From: an uncultured Myxococcales bacterium
GTDB taxonomy: Bacteria; Myxococcota_A; Bradymonadia; UBA7976; UBA1532
Length of the DNA stretch: 63,662 nt
Direction of reading: 5' to 3'
Assembly: GCA_903847385.1 (NCBI GenBank)
Contig: CAINDO010000642.1
Coordinates: 1 to 63,662 of the forward strand
Shown: piece by piece, positions 17,464 to 26,167 of the stretch
Numbering within the stretch: position 1 is the first letter of the stretch
How the letters are laid out: each line of letters opens with the position of its first letter
Notes under the pieces: generated by a model
What the model was told of the DNA's origin: nothing
What the model saw: the letters and a program-made list of their open reading frames with translations, nothing else
Databases searched by the model: none
Program-made: the position numbers and the translations under genes

Positions 17464-20400
17464 TCAGTTACACCAGCGCCCGATCTCGGGGGTGTTGTTG
17501 CCGCAGGCGCAGGGAGTGTGGGAACGCTGGATCTGGCCGAGCGTGCACTGGGCGCAGTTCCAGTTGTCGTAGGCGCTGGCGTAGCAGAACATCGCCCAAT
17601 TGCCGACGGGGTCGCAGTTGGCGCCCATGGACGTGCGCCAGCCCACGACACCGGCCCAGCCGGAGTCCTGGCAGTTGGGGAACTGAGCCCGGCAGGCCGC
17701 CATGGCGCCGGCCCGCTTGTCCGCGATGGCACCGCAGGCGCCGCCGCCGCCCGCGGGCGCGCCACAGGTCAGCGTCCCGTTGGACGACACGGCGCTGACG
17801 AACTGACCCGCCGCGCAGGAGCCGCCGACGATGTTCGCCTTGCCCGCGGGGATGTTCGGCCCGACCCACGTGCCGTTCGAGTCGATGGTGCGGTTGCCGC
17901 GCATGTACAGATCGCCGTTCACCCGCAGGTGCTGGCCGGCGCCGTCGGGACCGACGTAGGTCCAGCCCGTCGCCGAGCCGATGACGAGGGTGTTGTCCTC
18001 GCCGTACACACCCGAGATGCCCCAGGCCGTGCCCACGCGGACGCGGTTGTTGCCCTCGGTGTCGGTGAAGTAGTTCCGGCCGATGTTGCCCTGAATGTAC
18101 GTGCGGCCGTTGTTGCCGAAGTAGTTCGTGGCGCGGTGGTAGACGTCGCCGTTGAAGGTGGCGGTCGCGTTGTTCAACTCGAACGCGACGGCCTGCGCCT
18201 GGGGGTTCGCACCGTAGTAGAAGCGGTGAATGTTGTAGCTGTTGTAGCGGAGCGTGTTGCCCTCGATGCCGAGGGAGTACTCCGTGCCGTAGAGGCGGAG
18301 CTTGTGCGTGTGCGGCCAGGCGCAGCACGTGGCCGGGAACTGGATGTAGTCCGGGCCGATGGCCAGGCTCCCGTTCCCCGTGAACAGCGTGCCGGCGGTC
18401 GTGATGTTGCCGCCCGCGGTGATGGTGCCGTTGCTGATGACCTGGGAGCGGCCGGTGACGATGTTCGCCGAGATGTTGCCGTTCAGGTTCAGCGTGCCAT
18501 CGACCTGCAGATTGCCGTTGATGGTCGTCGAACCGACGATCTGGGCGTTGCGGCGCACCAGGAGGTCCAGATTGACCGTCGCGCTGTTGTTGACCTGCAG
18601 GTTGCCGCCGGTCGTGAAGTTGCCGTTGATCTGGCCGTTCGAGGCGCCACGGAGGAAGCCGCTGACCGTCACGCCGCCCGGGGCGTTCAGGTAGATGTCG
18701 TCGTCGCCGTCGTTCTGGACGCCGATCTCGAGGCGGGTGTTCTCGCCACCCTCGCTGTAGTAGCGGATGTAGGCCTCGTCACCGCTGCCGCCGAACTTGT
18801 CGCGCTGGAACTGAAACCCGAGGGGGTTGGCGCCGGGGCCGGCGATGCTGATGTAGCCCGGCGTGTAGAACTCCAGATCGTCGTCGCCGTCGTTCATGAC
18901 GCCGATCTGCAGCCGCTGGGCGTCGCCGCCCTTCTGGAAGTAGCGGATGAAGGCCTCGTCGCCACCGCCGCCCGCCCGGTTCTCCTGGAACTGGATGCCG
19001 AGGGGCGTGCCGACGCCCGTCGAGCTCACCAGGCGCAGATAACGGCCGGTGACGATCTCGACCTCGTCGTCGGCGTCGTTCCCGACGCCGATCTGCAGCA
19101 TCGCGCTCTCGCCGCCGCGGGAGAAGTACCGCACCCAGGCGTCGTCGCCGATACCGCCGAAGGCGTCGTTCGGCCACACGATGCCGTTGTCGCCCGTCCC
19201 GGCGGAGGCAAAGACCGGCCGGTAACCGCCGCCCTGCGCCGGAACGCAGCCGACGCAGGAGCCGCTCACCACCAGGTTCGTGACCGTCAGGGAGCCGCTG
19301 CCACCGACCGTCACGCCGCCGGCGGCGTTCAAGAGGATGTCGTCGTCGGCGTCGTTGCTGTTTCGGATCTCGAGGCGCGTGTTCTCACCGGCCTCCTGGT
19401 AGTAGCGGATGAAGGCCTCATCGCCGCCGTTGCCGCCCCACCGATCGATGGGGAAGTCGATGCCGAGCGGGAAGGTGCTCGGCCCGTTCAGGCGGACGCG
19501 ACCGCCGGCGTACAGCTCGATCTCGTCGTTGGAGTCGTTGTTGACGCCGATCTGCAGCATCGTGTCGGCGCCGTTCTGGGAGATCCAGCGCATCCAGGCG
19601 TCTTCGCCGTCGCCCGTGGGCACGAGCGAGGTGGGCCAGTGGACACCCGTGGCGCCGATGTTGGGCTGAATCTCGCCCGCGAACGTGCCGTTGCGAGCCA
19701 CCCGAAGGTCGCCGCTGCCTCGACCATCGACGCCGCCGGTGGCGGTCAGGTAGATCCGGTCATTGCCATCACCCCCGACGTTGAGGTCGAGGGCCGTCTG
19801 CCCGGCGGCGCCCCACTGGTAGTAGCGCAGGGCCGCCTGGTCACCGGCCACGCCGAGCGCGCCGTTGGCCCACTGGATGCCTTTGTTCGGGCCAGGGCCG
19901 GGGCTGGGCTGGATGAAACCCGCGGTGACGAGCATGTTGCCCGCGTCCAACGTCGCGCTGCCGGTGGTGACCCGCAGTTGGTCCCGCACGGCGGCGCTGC
20001 CATTCACGCGCAGCGCACCGTTGCGAATCTCCAGGTCCGCGCCGTTGTTGTCGTACCAGGTGTCCGGCGTGTTGGCCGCGTTGGCGGATTCGAGGAACAG
20101 CGTACGGAGGTTGGCCTGATACCGCAGGCCGGCGTTGGCCGTCGCCGTGTCCAGGAACCGGACGCCGGTGTTGTAGCCCGTGGTGCCGACGTTGACGAAC
20201 GGCGCGCGCACACCGAGGCGGGAGGTCATCTCCTCCAGATCGGTGACGAGGCGGTCCTTGCGCAGGAAGGCCGCCGAGCTCAGGCCGTCGACCAGATCGG
20301 CGTCGAGCGTCGAGCCGCCGCCGTCCACCTGCACGAGTTTGGCGAGGACCTGCGCCGGGGTGTCCGGCGACCCGTTCTGGCCCGCCGCGCCGGCGACGCC

Positions 20401-21042
20401 GGCCACACCCTGGGGACCCACCGGACCCGCGACGCCCTGGAGGCCCTGCGGACCGACGGGCCCGACCGGGCCCACGGGCCCCTGCGGACCCTGGATGCCC
20501 TGCGGACCCGCGGCGCCCTGAGGACCCGCCGGGCCCTGCGGCCCCACGAGCCCCGTGGGGTTGCCGACCCACCGGCCGTTGGCGTCGATGACCGCCGTCG
20601 GCACGTTGTTGACCAGGATCGACACGTTCTGCGCGACCACCGGCCCGCCGTAGACGGACGCCGCCATCAGCGCGAAGGGGACGGAGACGAACTGCGTCCG
20701 CGGCGTGAGGTCGGTCCCGTTCACGCTGATCTGAAGATACCGCGCTTGCTGGACGATGGCCGGCGTGATGGCCGTCTGCGAGCCGAGGATCTGGCTGTAG
20801 TAGCCCTCGACGAGGACGACGGCGTTGTAGGTCTCAGTCCACAGCGCCGCTCCGCCGGCGCCCGCGGCGAAGAGTTGGAACCGGAGGCTGACCGGGCCGA
20901 CGAGCGGATTGCCCGCGTTGTCGATCAGGACGCCCTCCTGGTGCACCAGAGACGGGACCACCTGTGCCTGGGCAGTACCCGGCGACGTGGTCGCGACGAT
21001 CGAAAGCGCTCCGCAGAGCCCTGCGACGAGTTTCCACCTCAT
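17464..21042 (-). CDS. Large exported surface protein with collagen-like stretch and repeated tail-fibre-like modules
   Basis: 1192 residues, ATG with a GGGGAGA ribosome-binding site 3 bases upstream. A signal peptide (cleavage near AQAQ, about 27) leads into a conserved N-terminal domain ([20 protein letters not shown]) found in many exported proteins of these bacteria. Residues 166-224 are Gly-X-Y repeats of collagen type. Then come about six modules with consensus GGxGDEAxIRYY....LxIGVxNDxDDD; their acidic loops might bind calcium. After a beta-rich region of short repeats ([15 protein letters not shown]) the C-terminus is Cys-rich (ending [15 protein letters not shown]). It looks like a fibrous trimeric surface protein or adhesin. 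An equally long antisense frame is rejected. Confidence 0.8.
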   Translation of the reverse strand: MRWKLVAGLCGALSIVATTSPGTAQAQVVPSLVHQEGVLIDNAGNPLVGPVSLRFQLFAAGAGGAALWTETYNAVVLVEGYYSQILGSQTAITPAIVQQARYLQISVNGTDLTPRTQFVSVPFALMAASVYGGPVVAQNVSILVNNVPTAVIDANGRWVGNPTGLVGPQGPAGPQGAAGPQGIQGPQGPVGPVGPVGPQGLQGVAGPVGPQGVAGVAGAAGQNGSPDTPAQVLAKLVQVDGGGSTLDADLVDGLSSAAFLRKDRLVTDLEEMTSRLGVRAPFVNVGTTGYNTGVRFLDTATANAGLRYQANLRTLFLESANAANTPDTWYDNNGADLEIRNGALRVNGSAAVRDQLRVTTGSATLDAGNMLVTAGFIQPSPGPGPNKGIQWANGALGVAGDQAALRYYQWGAAGQTALDLNVGGDGNDRIYLTATGGVDGRGSGDLRVARNGTFAGEIQPNIGATGVHWPTSLVPTGDGEDAWMRWISQNGADTMLQIGVNNDSNDEIELYAGGRVRLNGPSTFPLGIDFPIDRWGGNGGDEAFIRYYQEAGENTRLEIRNSNDADDDILLNAAGGVTVGGSGSLTVTNLVVSGSCVGCVPAQGGGYRPVFASAGTGDNGIVWPNDAFGGIGDDAWVRYFSRGGESAMLQIGVGNDADDEVEIVTGRYLRLVSSTGVGTPLGIQFQENRAGGGGDEAFIRYFQKGGDAQRLQIGVMNDGDDDLEFYTPGYISIAGPGANPLGFQFQRDKFGGSGDEAYIRYYSEGGENTRLEIGVQNDGDDDIYLNAPGGVTVSGFLRGASNGQINGNFTTGGNLQVNNSATVNLDLLVRRNAQIVGSTTINGNLQVDGTLNLNGNISANIVTGRSQVISNGTITAGGNITTAGTLFTGNGSLAIGPDYIQFPATCCAWPHTHKLRLYGTEYSLGIEGNTLRYNSYNIHRFYYGANPQAQAVAFELNNATATFNGDVYHRATNYFGNNGRTYIQGNIGRNYFTDTEGNNRVRVGTAWGISGVYGEDNTLVIGSATGWTYVGPDGAGQHLRVNGDLYMRGNRTIDSNGTWVGPNIPAGKANIVGGSCAAGQFVSAVSSNGTLTCGAPAGGGGACGAIADKRAGAMAACRAQFPNCQDSGWAGVVGWRTSMGANCDPVGNWAMFCYASAYDNWNCAQCTLGQIQRSHTPCACGNNTPEIGRWCN
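18655..19890 (-). repeat. Six coding repeats (about 60 residues each) in the collagen-like protein
   Basis: Six successive modules share G(I/F)xF/W, GGxGDEAxIRY, LxIGV and NDxDDD landmarks; examples of the core are [40 protein letters not shown] and [20 protein letters not shown]. Limits are approximate. One copy is separated from the next by a Cys-containing insert (SCVGCVPAQ). Confidence 0.7.
20371..20547 (-). repeat. Collagen-like Gly-X-Y coding repeat
   Basis: About 20 successive Gly-X-Y triplets (for example [16 protein letters not shown]), residues 166-224 of the host protein. Such stretches in bacteria form triple-helical stalks in surface and phage-tail proteins. Confidence 0.85.
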
Positions 21043-21163
21043 GGTTCTCCCCCCATGAAAGATTACAGTTCAGACTAACAAAATCGTTCAGTTCATAAAC
21101 CATTTTCGAGCGATTTCAGCTATTCATGAGGCGATGAGGTCGACCGCCTGCACCTCGCCCGGC

Positions 21164-21177
21164 CCCGCTTCGGCGGG
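21164..21177 (+). other. Small hairpin with TTCG tetraloop upstream of the Cys-rich lipoprotein gene
   Basis: CCCGC, TTCG, GCGGG forms a five-pair stem closed by a stable tetraloop. It sits in the 208-base spacer between divergent genes (21043-21250). The promoter-proximal part of that spacer (21051-21130) is strikingly AT-rich (about 37 percent G+C by hand count) and probably carries promoters for both genes; no clear -35/-10 pair could be fixed. Confidence 0.35.
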
Positions 21178-21250
21178 CCCGTCAACGCGAGTGGCCGAGG
21201 CCGGCTTCATTCGGGGTTTCCGGTTCACCGAGCAGCGTTGAGGAGGAAGA

Positions 21251-24229
21251 ATGAGGCGGTTCGTTCTGGGGGCGGCGCTTGCGCTCGCGGCGTGCGGTGG
21301 TGACGGCGGTGGTTCGTCTTCGGAAGGCGGGTCGAGCGGTGGCGGGGGCGAGGCGGACGCCGGGCTCTCGAGCTGCACCGGCCACGAGAACTGCGAAGGT
21401 GGCGAGGTCTGCCGCGCCGGCCAGTGCGTGGTCAAAGGGGACGACGGCTGCCGCACGGCCGACGACTGTTCCGGAACGCAGATCTGTGGCCCGGCCGCGC
21501 GCTGCGAGGAGCCGCAGGTGTGCGGCTCGGACGACGACTGCCTCGGTGACCGCAACTGCGTCGACGGTCGGTGCACCGACCCGTGCGCGAGCGACGGCGA
21601 CTGCGGACCCGGGGGCGTCTGCACGGACGGGCGCTGCGCCGGGGCCTCCGGTTGCCAGACGGACGATCAGTGCGGCACGGGCAAGTTCTGCAACGCGGGG
21701 ACCTGCGAGGATCGCCCCGGCTGCAGCGACGCCGCGCCGTGCCCGGGCGCCCAGGTCTGCCAGGACGGCTTCTGCGAGGAGGCCAGCCCCTGCGGCGCGG
21801 ACAACGCCTGCTACTCCGACCAGGGCCGGATCTGCCTGAACGGCACCTGCGCCCAGGGCTGCGACCCGGCGAACGACACGTGCCAGGGTTACCTCCGCTG
21901 CGACGCGACCTTCCGCTGCGTGGCGCGCGCCTGCATGACGACCGAGGAGTGCGGGGCCGACTTCGCTTGCAAGGGCGGCCTCTGCGTGCCGGACGCGGCC
22001 CGCGGTTGCACCACGGACGACGAGTGTCCGGGGACGCAGGCCTGCGATCCGGTCACCCGCGTTTGCACCGCGCCCCCGGCCTGCAGCGCCGATCTCGACT
22101 GCTTCGGCGGTGACGTCTGCCGGAGCGGGCTTTGCCGTCCCGGTTGCACGGATACCTGCGAGGCGGGCTTCGACTGCATCGATGGCGCCTGCGAAGCCGC
22201 GGGTCCGAGCGGATGCACCGACGACATCGACTGCATCGCCCCGATGGTCTGCAGCGAGGGCTCGTGCGTCGCGACCATGGCCGACTGCACCACGAACGAC
22301 GACTGCCCCGGGGGCCTCGTCTGCGAGAACGGCTACTGCGACGAGAGCGGCTTCTGTGACGCCGACGACGACTGCCTCGAAGGCCGCGTCTGCGACAGTT
22401 CGCTGTGCGCTTCGGCCTGCACCGCGGACAGCTGCGGCCCGGGGACCGAGTGTGTCGGCGGACACTGCACGGTCATCCCGCCGATGGGGGACTGCAGCAC
22501 GGACGACGACTGCGATGGCGCCCAGTATTGCGGCGGCGACGGCATCTGCCATGAGCCCGTGATCTGCGGCTCGAACGACGACTGCATCGGCGACCGGCTC
22601 TGCGACCAGGGTCTTTGTGTCAACCCGTGCATGGCAGACGTCGAGTGCAACCGCGGCGACATCTGCGTGGCGGGCCTTTGCATCGACTCCGAGGGCTGCG
22701 CGGCGGACGCCGACTGCCCGGGCGCGCAGACCTGCAACCTGGACACCGGCACCTGCGCCGAGCCGGCCGAGTGCGGCAACGACGACGACTGCCTCGGCGA
22801 CCGGCTCTGCATCTCGATGGCCTGCGCCGACCCCTGCCGGGACGACGCGGCGTGTGGCGTGGACGAGATCTGCGCCGGCGGCCGCTGCTCGCCCGCCCCC
22901 GATTGTTCGGTCGACGCCGACTGCGAGGGGAACCAGACGTGTTCGGGCGGCCGCTGCCAGGAGCCCGGCTTCTGCCAGGCGGACGTCGACTGCCTCGGTG
23001 CGCGCATCTGCGAAGCCGGTTTCTGCGCCGACCCGGCCTGTGCCGTCGACGCCGATTGCGGCGCGGGCGCCGCCTGCGCGGCCGGTCGGTGCGGGGCCGC
23101 GGGCTGCCAGAACGTGCGCGACTGCGGCGCCGGAGAGCTCTGCGACAACGGTCAGTGCGTGCCCGACGGTCGCCGCGCGTGCATGGCCGATCTCGACTGC
23201 GGCTTCGGCGAGGTCTGCACGCAGGGCTTCTGCGCGCCGGCGCCGGGGGTCTGCGTGTTCGACGCCGATTGCGGTCCTGGACAGGTGTGCAGCTTCGGCA
23301 CGTGCGCCGCGGCGCCCGAGTGCCAAGGCGACATCGACTGCCCGGGCCTGCAGATCTGCTTCTTCGGGCAGTGCCAGGAGAACGGCTGCGCCGCGGACGT
23401 CGACTGCCTGGGGGACCGGGTCTGCGAAGGGGCCATCTGTCGGGACCCGTGCAGCCTCGACGCCGACTGCGGCGGCGGCGGCGGATGCGGCGCAGACGGC
23501 CACTGCCGCTTCGTCGGCTCCGCCTGCGACGTCAACGCCGACTGCCCGCCGGACGTGCCGTGCGTGAACGCCACCTGCGGCGAACCGAGCCCGTGCGCCA
23601 ACGACGACCAGTGCAGCGGCGCCCGCATCTGCGAAGGCGGGATGTGCCAGGCGGGCTGCGCGGCCGATGCCGACTGCCTGCCCACCGAGGCCTGTCGACT
23701 GCATCGGTGCGAGATCGCCAACCCCGCCTGCGTCCGGGACGCGGACTGCGGCGGTGGCCTCGTCTGCCTGAACGGCGGATGCGCCGAGCCGCCCGTCTGC
23801 GCGACGAACGACGATTGTTTCGTCGGCCGCATCTGCGTGACGGGCGCTTGCCGCAACGCGTGTTCCGCGAACGCCGACTGCCCGGACGGCCTCGTCTGCG
23901 AGCCGGACGGGCGCTGCACCGTGCCCGAGTGCCTGCAGAACGGCGACTGCGCGCTCACTCAGGACTGCACCGCCTACCACTGCGTGGCACGCCCGCCCTG
24001 CGCCAACGACGGCGCCTGCCGCGCGGGCGAGATCTGCGAGGCGGCGAGCTGTATCGCCGGCTGTCGCAACGACCGCGGCTGCCGCGGCACCCAGACCTGC
24101 GACCTCGATCTGCTGACATGCCTCGAGCCCGCGGTGTGCGCGGGGGACATCGACTGCCTGACCGGCCGCGTCTGCGGGCCTTGCCAGCAGGCGGCCTGCC
24201 AGGGCGAGCGCATCTGCCAGATGCCCTGA
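21251..24229 (+). CDS. Giant cysteine-rich lipoprotein with about 40 four-Cys modules
   Basis: 992 residues; ATG has GAGGAGG upstream. The lipobox is LALAAC, followed by a Gly/Ser linker. From about residue 42 to the end the chain is a run of roughly 40 short modules (about 23 residues), each with four Cys in the pattern C..DxDC.G...C..G.C (for example CGSDDDCLGDRNCVDGRC). Similar domains are usually annotated as Dickkopf N-terminal Cys-rich or EGF-like and are frequent in Myxococcota lipoproteins. The acidic DxD next to the second Cys suggests a calcium site, and all Cys are presumably disulphide-bonded outside the cytoplasm. Likely a long, stiff surface rod or adhesin; no enzymatic domain seen. 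Confidence 0.85.
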   Translation: MRRFVLGAALALAACGGDGGGSSSEGGSSGGGGEADAGLSSCTGHENCEGGEVCRAGQCVVKGDDGCRTADDCSGTQICGPAARCEEPQVCGSDDDCLGDRNCVDGRCTDPCASDGDCGPGGVCTDGRCAGASGCQTDDQCGTGKFCNAGTCEDRPGCSDAAPCPGAQVCQDGFCEEASPCGADNACYSDQGRICLNGTCAQGCDPANDTCQGYLRCDATFRCVARACMTTEECGADFACKGGLCVPDAARGCTTDDECPGTQACDPVTRVCTAPPACSADLDCFGGDVCRSGLCRPGCTDTCEAGFDCIDGACEAAGPSGCTDDIDCIAPMVCSEGSCVATMADCTTNDDCPGGLVCENGYCDESGFCDADDDCLEGRVCDSSLCASACTADSCGPGTECVGGHCTVIPPMGDCSTDDDCDGAQYCGGDGICHEPVICGSNDDCIGDRLCDQGLCVNPCMADVECNRGDICVAGLCIDSEGCAADADCPGAQTCNLDTGTCAEPAECGNDDDCLGDRLCISMACADPCRDDAACGVDEICAGGRCSPAPDCSVDADCEGNQTCSGGRCQEPGFCQADVDCLGARICEAGFCADPACAVDADCGAGAACAAGRCGAAGCQNVRDCGAGELCDNGQCVPDGRRACMADLDCGFGEVCTQGFCAPAPGVCVFDADCGPGQVCSFGTCAAAPECQGDIDCPGLQICFFGQCQENGCAADVDCLGDRVCEGAICRDPCSLDADCGGGGGCGADGHCRFVGSACDVNADCPPDVPCVNATCGEPSPCANDDQCSGARICEGGMCQAGCAADADCLPTEACRLHRCEIANPACVRDADCGGGLVCLNGGCAEPPVCATNDDCFVGRICVTGACRNACSANADCPDGLVCEPDGRCTVPECLQNGDCALTQDCTAYHCVARPPCANDGACRAGEICEAASCIAGCRNDRGCRGTQTCDLDLLTCLEPAVCAGDIDCLTGRVCGPCQQAACQGERICQMP

Positions 24230-24253
24230 GCCGCGCGGACGCGGCGGCACCCC

Positions 24254-26065
24254 TCAGCGCCGCCGCCGCCTGAGCAGCCAGAGAACGCCGAACCAGGCCG
24301 CGGCCGCGCTCGTGGGCACCGCGCGGCAACCGCCGCCGCCCGGCGTGCCCGTCCAGCCCGCGAGGGGGGCTTCCGGCAGGCGCGCGTCGGCCGGCCGCAG
24401 GGCAGCGTCCTGGGTCTCTGCGGGGCCCGCGTCTCGCGGCGTCCTCGGGGTGTTTCCACCTCCGTCGGGTCCGGGTCCGGGTCCGGGGGTGGCATCGTCC
24501 GGCGCCGCGTCGTCGGGTGTGTCGGCGTCCGTCGGCGTTGGCCCGGCGTCGCGGCGGCTCGCGTCGCTCGGGGCCGGACCGAGATCGCCCGGGTCACCGC
24601 CGACGCCACCGGAGCCGCTGGCGCCGCCGATGGCCGCGTCGACCGGGGGCAGCGCCCCCCCGGCCCCGGCCCCGGCGTCGGACACCGGCGGCGGCTCGAT
24701 GGGCGCGCAGGGCTCCTCGGCGAACCCGGCGACGGGCGACCGCGCGATGGCGCCGCGCGTTGCGGGGCCGATCCGGCCGTCTTCTTCCAGCGGCGGGTCG
24801 GCCTCATTCAGGTTCCAGAGGCGCTGAAAGGCCAGCACGCTCAGCGAAGTGCGATCCTCGCCGGGCACGCGGTACACGTGCTCGCCCTCGGCGGGCACGG
24901 CGTCGAACCCCGCAGCGGACAGCGCGTTCTCCGGCGCGGCGTCCCGGGTCTCGATGCCCAGGCCGGTGCCGAGCGCGCCGTGGGCGGCCCCCAGCGCGGC
25001 CGGACAGGCGAGGTGCTCGGCCGCCAGCGCCAGGAAGTGATCCACGGCGACGTCGCGGAAGGCCCAATGGAGCGGAATCGCGCGACCGAACGCCCGGGCG
25101 GCCGCCCGCAGCGCGGCCTCGACCTCGGGGGCGGCCCAGTGCAACGCCGCGGGCACGTCGAAGGCCACACAGCCCGGGCACGCGTCGAGCGACACGAGCG
25201 CTCCCGGCTCGAGGCAGTTCATCGTCCGCACGACCTGCGCCGACAGGCCGCGGGCGAGGCCGGCCGGGGCGTCGCAGGCGCGCCACGCGGCCTGCTCGAC
25301 CGTCCCGGCCGCCGGCGGCACCCCGTTGCGGCACAAGTCCCGGGGGAGGCCCTCGATGGGGGCGCCGGCCAGGGCCGCGTCCGTCTCCGCGTCCAACGCA
25401 CCGCCGGTGGGGAGGGGCGCTTCGGGGTGGTTCAGATTCCAGAGCTCCTGGAACGCATACAGCGAGAAGCTGCCCAGGCCGATGTCCTCGACGCGCTGAT
25501 AGTCGAAGTGCACGCGGTCGTTGGCCAGGTTGTTCTCCCAACCGTGGCGCCGCATGATCGGCTCCCAGTACTGCCAGTCGTTCAGGTCGACGGCGAGGCC
25601 GTTCTGATGATTGGAGCTCCCCGGCCGGGCCGCCACGGCGCACCCCTGGTAGGCATCCTGCAGCCAGAACAGCTGCTGCAGGCCGACGTCGCGGTAGGCC
25701 CAGCGCACGACCATCTGCCGGTCGCCGTCCGCGGCCGCCGCGCGCAGGTCGGCCAGGGCGCGGCCATCGATCAGATTGGGCCGCCCGGCCTCGAGCATGC
25801 GAAGCACGGCGTCCAGCGGGATGTCCACCAGCGTGCCGGGTCGCAGACAGTTGATCGCGTCCACGAGCTGACGCGACAGCCCGGTCACCAGCTCGTCCGG
25901 CGTGCCGCAGGTGTCGTGGGCGGTCTGGTCGACGGAGACCGCGTTCGCGGCCGTGCCCAGCGCAGGCGAGGGCACCGGCGCGTCGGACCCGCAGCCGGCG
26001 GCCAGGAGCGCGCCGACCGCGGGCAGCAGTCGAAGGGCGGGGGATCGATTCGGGCCGCGGCGCAC
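24254..26065 (-). CDS. Lipoprotein with an M15-type DD-carboxypeptidase domain, a degenerate second copy, and a MYXO-CTERM-like tail
   Basis: 603 residues, GTG start. Lipobox LLAAGC (C25). The first domain (about 45-240) has the M15 zinc motif SSNHQNGLAVDLND (H153, D160) and a third ligand region NDRVHFDY (H186); D183 stands where the catalytic Glu of ExxH normally is. A peptidoglycan-binding-like segment follows (FQELWNLNHPE). Residues 250-460 repeat this layout (LHWAFRDVAVDHFLALAAEH, FQRLWNLNEADP) but lack the His/Asp ligands. A long Asp/Pro/Gly linker leads to GGGGC, a short membrane helix and RRRRR. It probably acts on, or binds, cell-wall peptides. The GTG lies 6 bases after a TAGAGT box. 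Confidence 0.8.
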   Translation of the reverse strand: MRRGPNRSPALRLLPAVGALLAAGCGSDAPVPSPALGTAANAVSVDQTAHDTCGTPDELVTGLSRQLVDAINCLRPGTLVDIPLDAVLRMLEAGRPNLIDGRALADLRAAAADGDRQMVVRWAYRDVGLQQLFWLQDAYQGCAVAARPGSSNHQNGLAVDLNDWQYWEPIMRRHGWENNLANDRVHFDYQRVEDIGLGSFSLYAFQELWNLNHPEAPLPTGGALDAETDAALAGAPIEGLPRDLCRNGVPPAAGTVEQAAWRACDAPAGLARGLSAQVVRTMNCLEPGALVSLDACPGCVAFDVPAALHWAAPEVEAALRAAARAFGRAIPLHWAFRDVAVDHFLALAAEHLACPAALGAAHGALGTGLGIETRDAAPENALSAAGFDAVPAEGEHVYRVPGEDRTSLSVLAFQRLWNLNEADPPLEEDGRIGPATRGAIARSPVAGFAEEPCAPIEPPPVSDAGAGAGGALPPVDAAIGGASGSGGVGGDPGDLGPAPSDASRRDAGPTPTDADTPDDAAPDDATPGPGPGPDGGGNTPRTPRDAGPAETQDAALRPADARLPEAPLAGWTGTPGGGGCRAVPTSAAAAWFGVLWLLRRRRR

Positions 26066-26071
26066 GGGCGC

Positions 26072-26077
26072 ACTCTA
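26072..26077 (-). promoter_or_regulatory. -10-like box immediately upstream of the M15-like gene
   Basis: Minus-strand TAGAGT (26077-26072) is followed by six bases and then GTG 26065, the same geometry as the TPR gene at 15866. No convincing -35 was found, so confidence is modest. Confidence 0.4.
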
Positions 26078-26167
26078 CACCACTTGCCCCTCGGCCGAGC
26101 CCCGTGGTAACCGACTGCGCCCTTTTCGGCCCCCTCGGGCCCTACACATCGCACAGAGGATCGCGCC

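Noticed and set aside
17518-21078. 1186-residue open frame on the plus strand
   Set aside because: It is antisense to the collagen-like surface protein. The minus-strand product has a signal peptide, Gly-X-Y triplets and repeated modules; the plus-strand product is Arg/Ala/Val/Asp-rich with no recognisable domain. It exists because of high third-position GC.
21182-24250. 1022-residue open frame on the minus strand
   Set aside because: Antisense to the Cys-rich lipoprotein; its Val/Ala/Gly/Arg repeats simply mirror the repeated TGC/GAC codons of the real gene.
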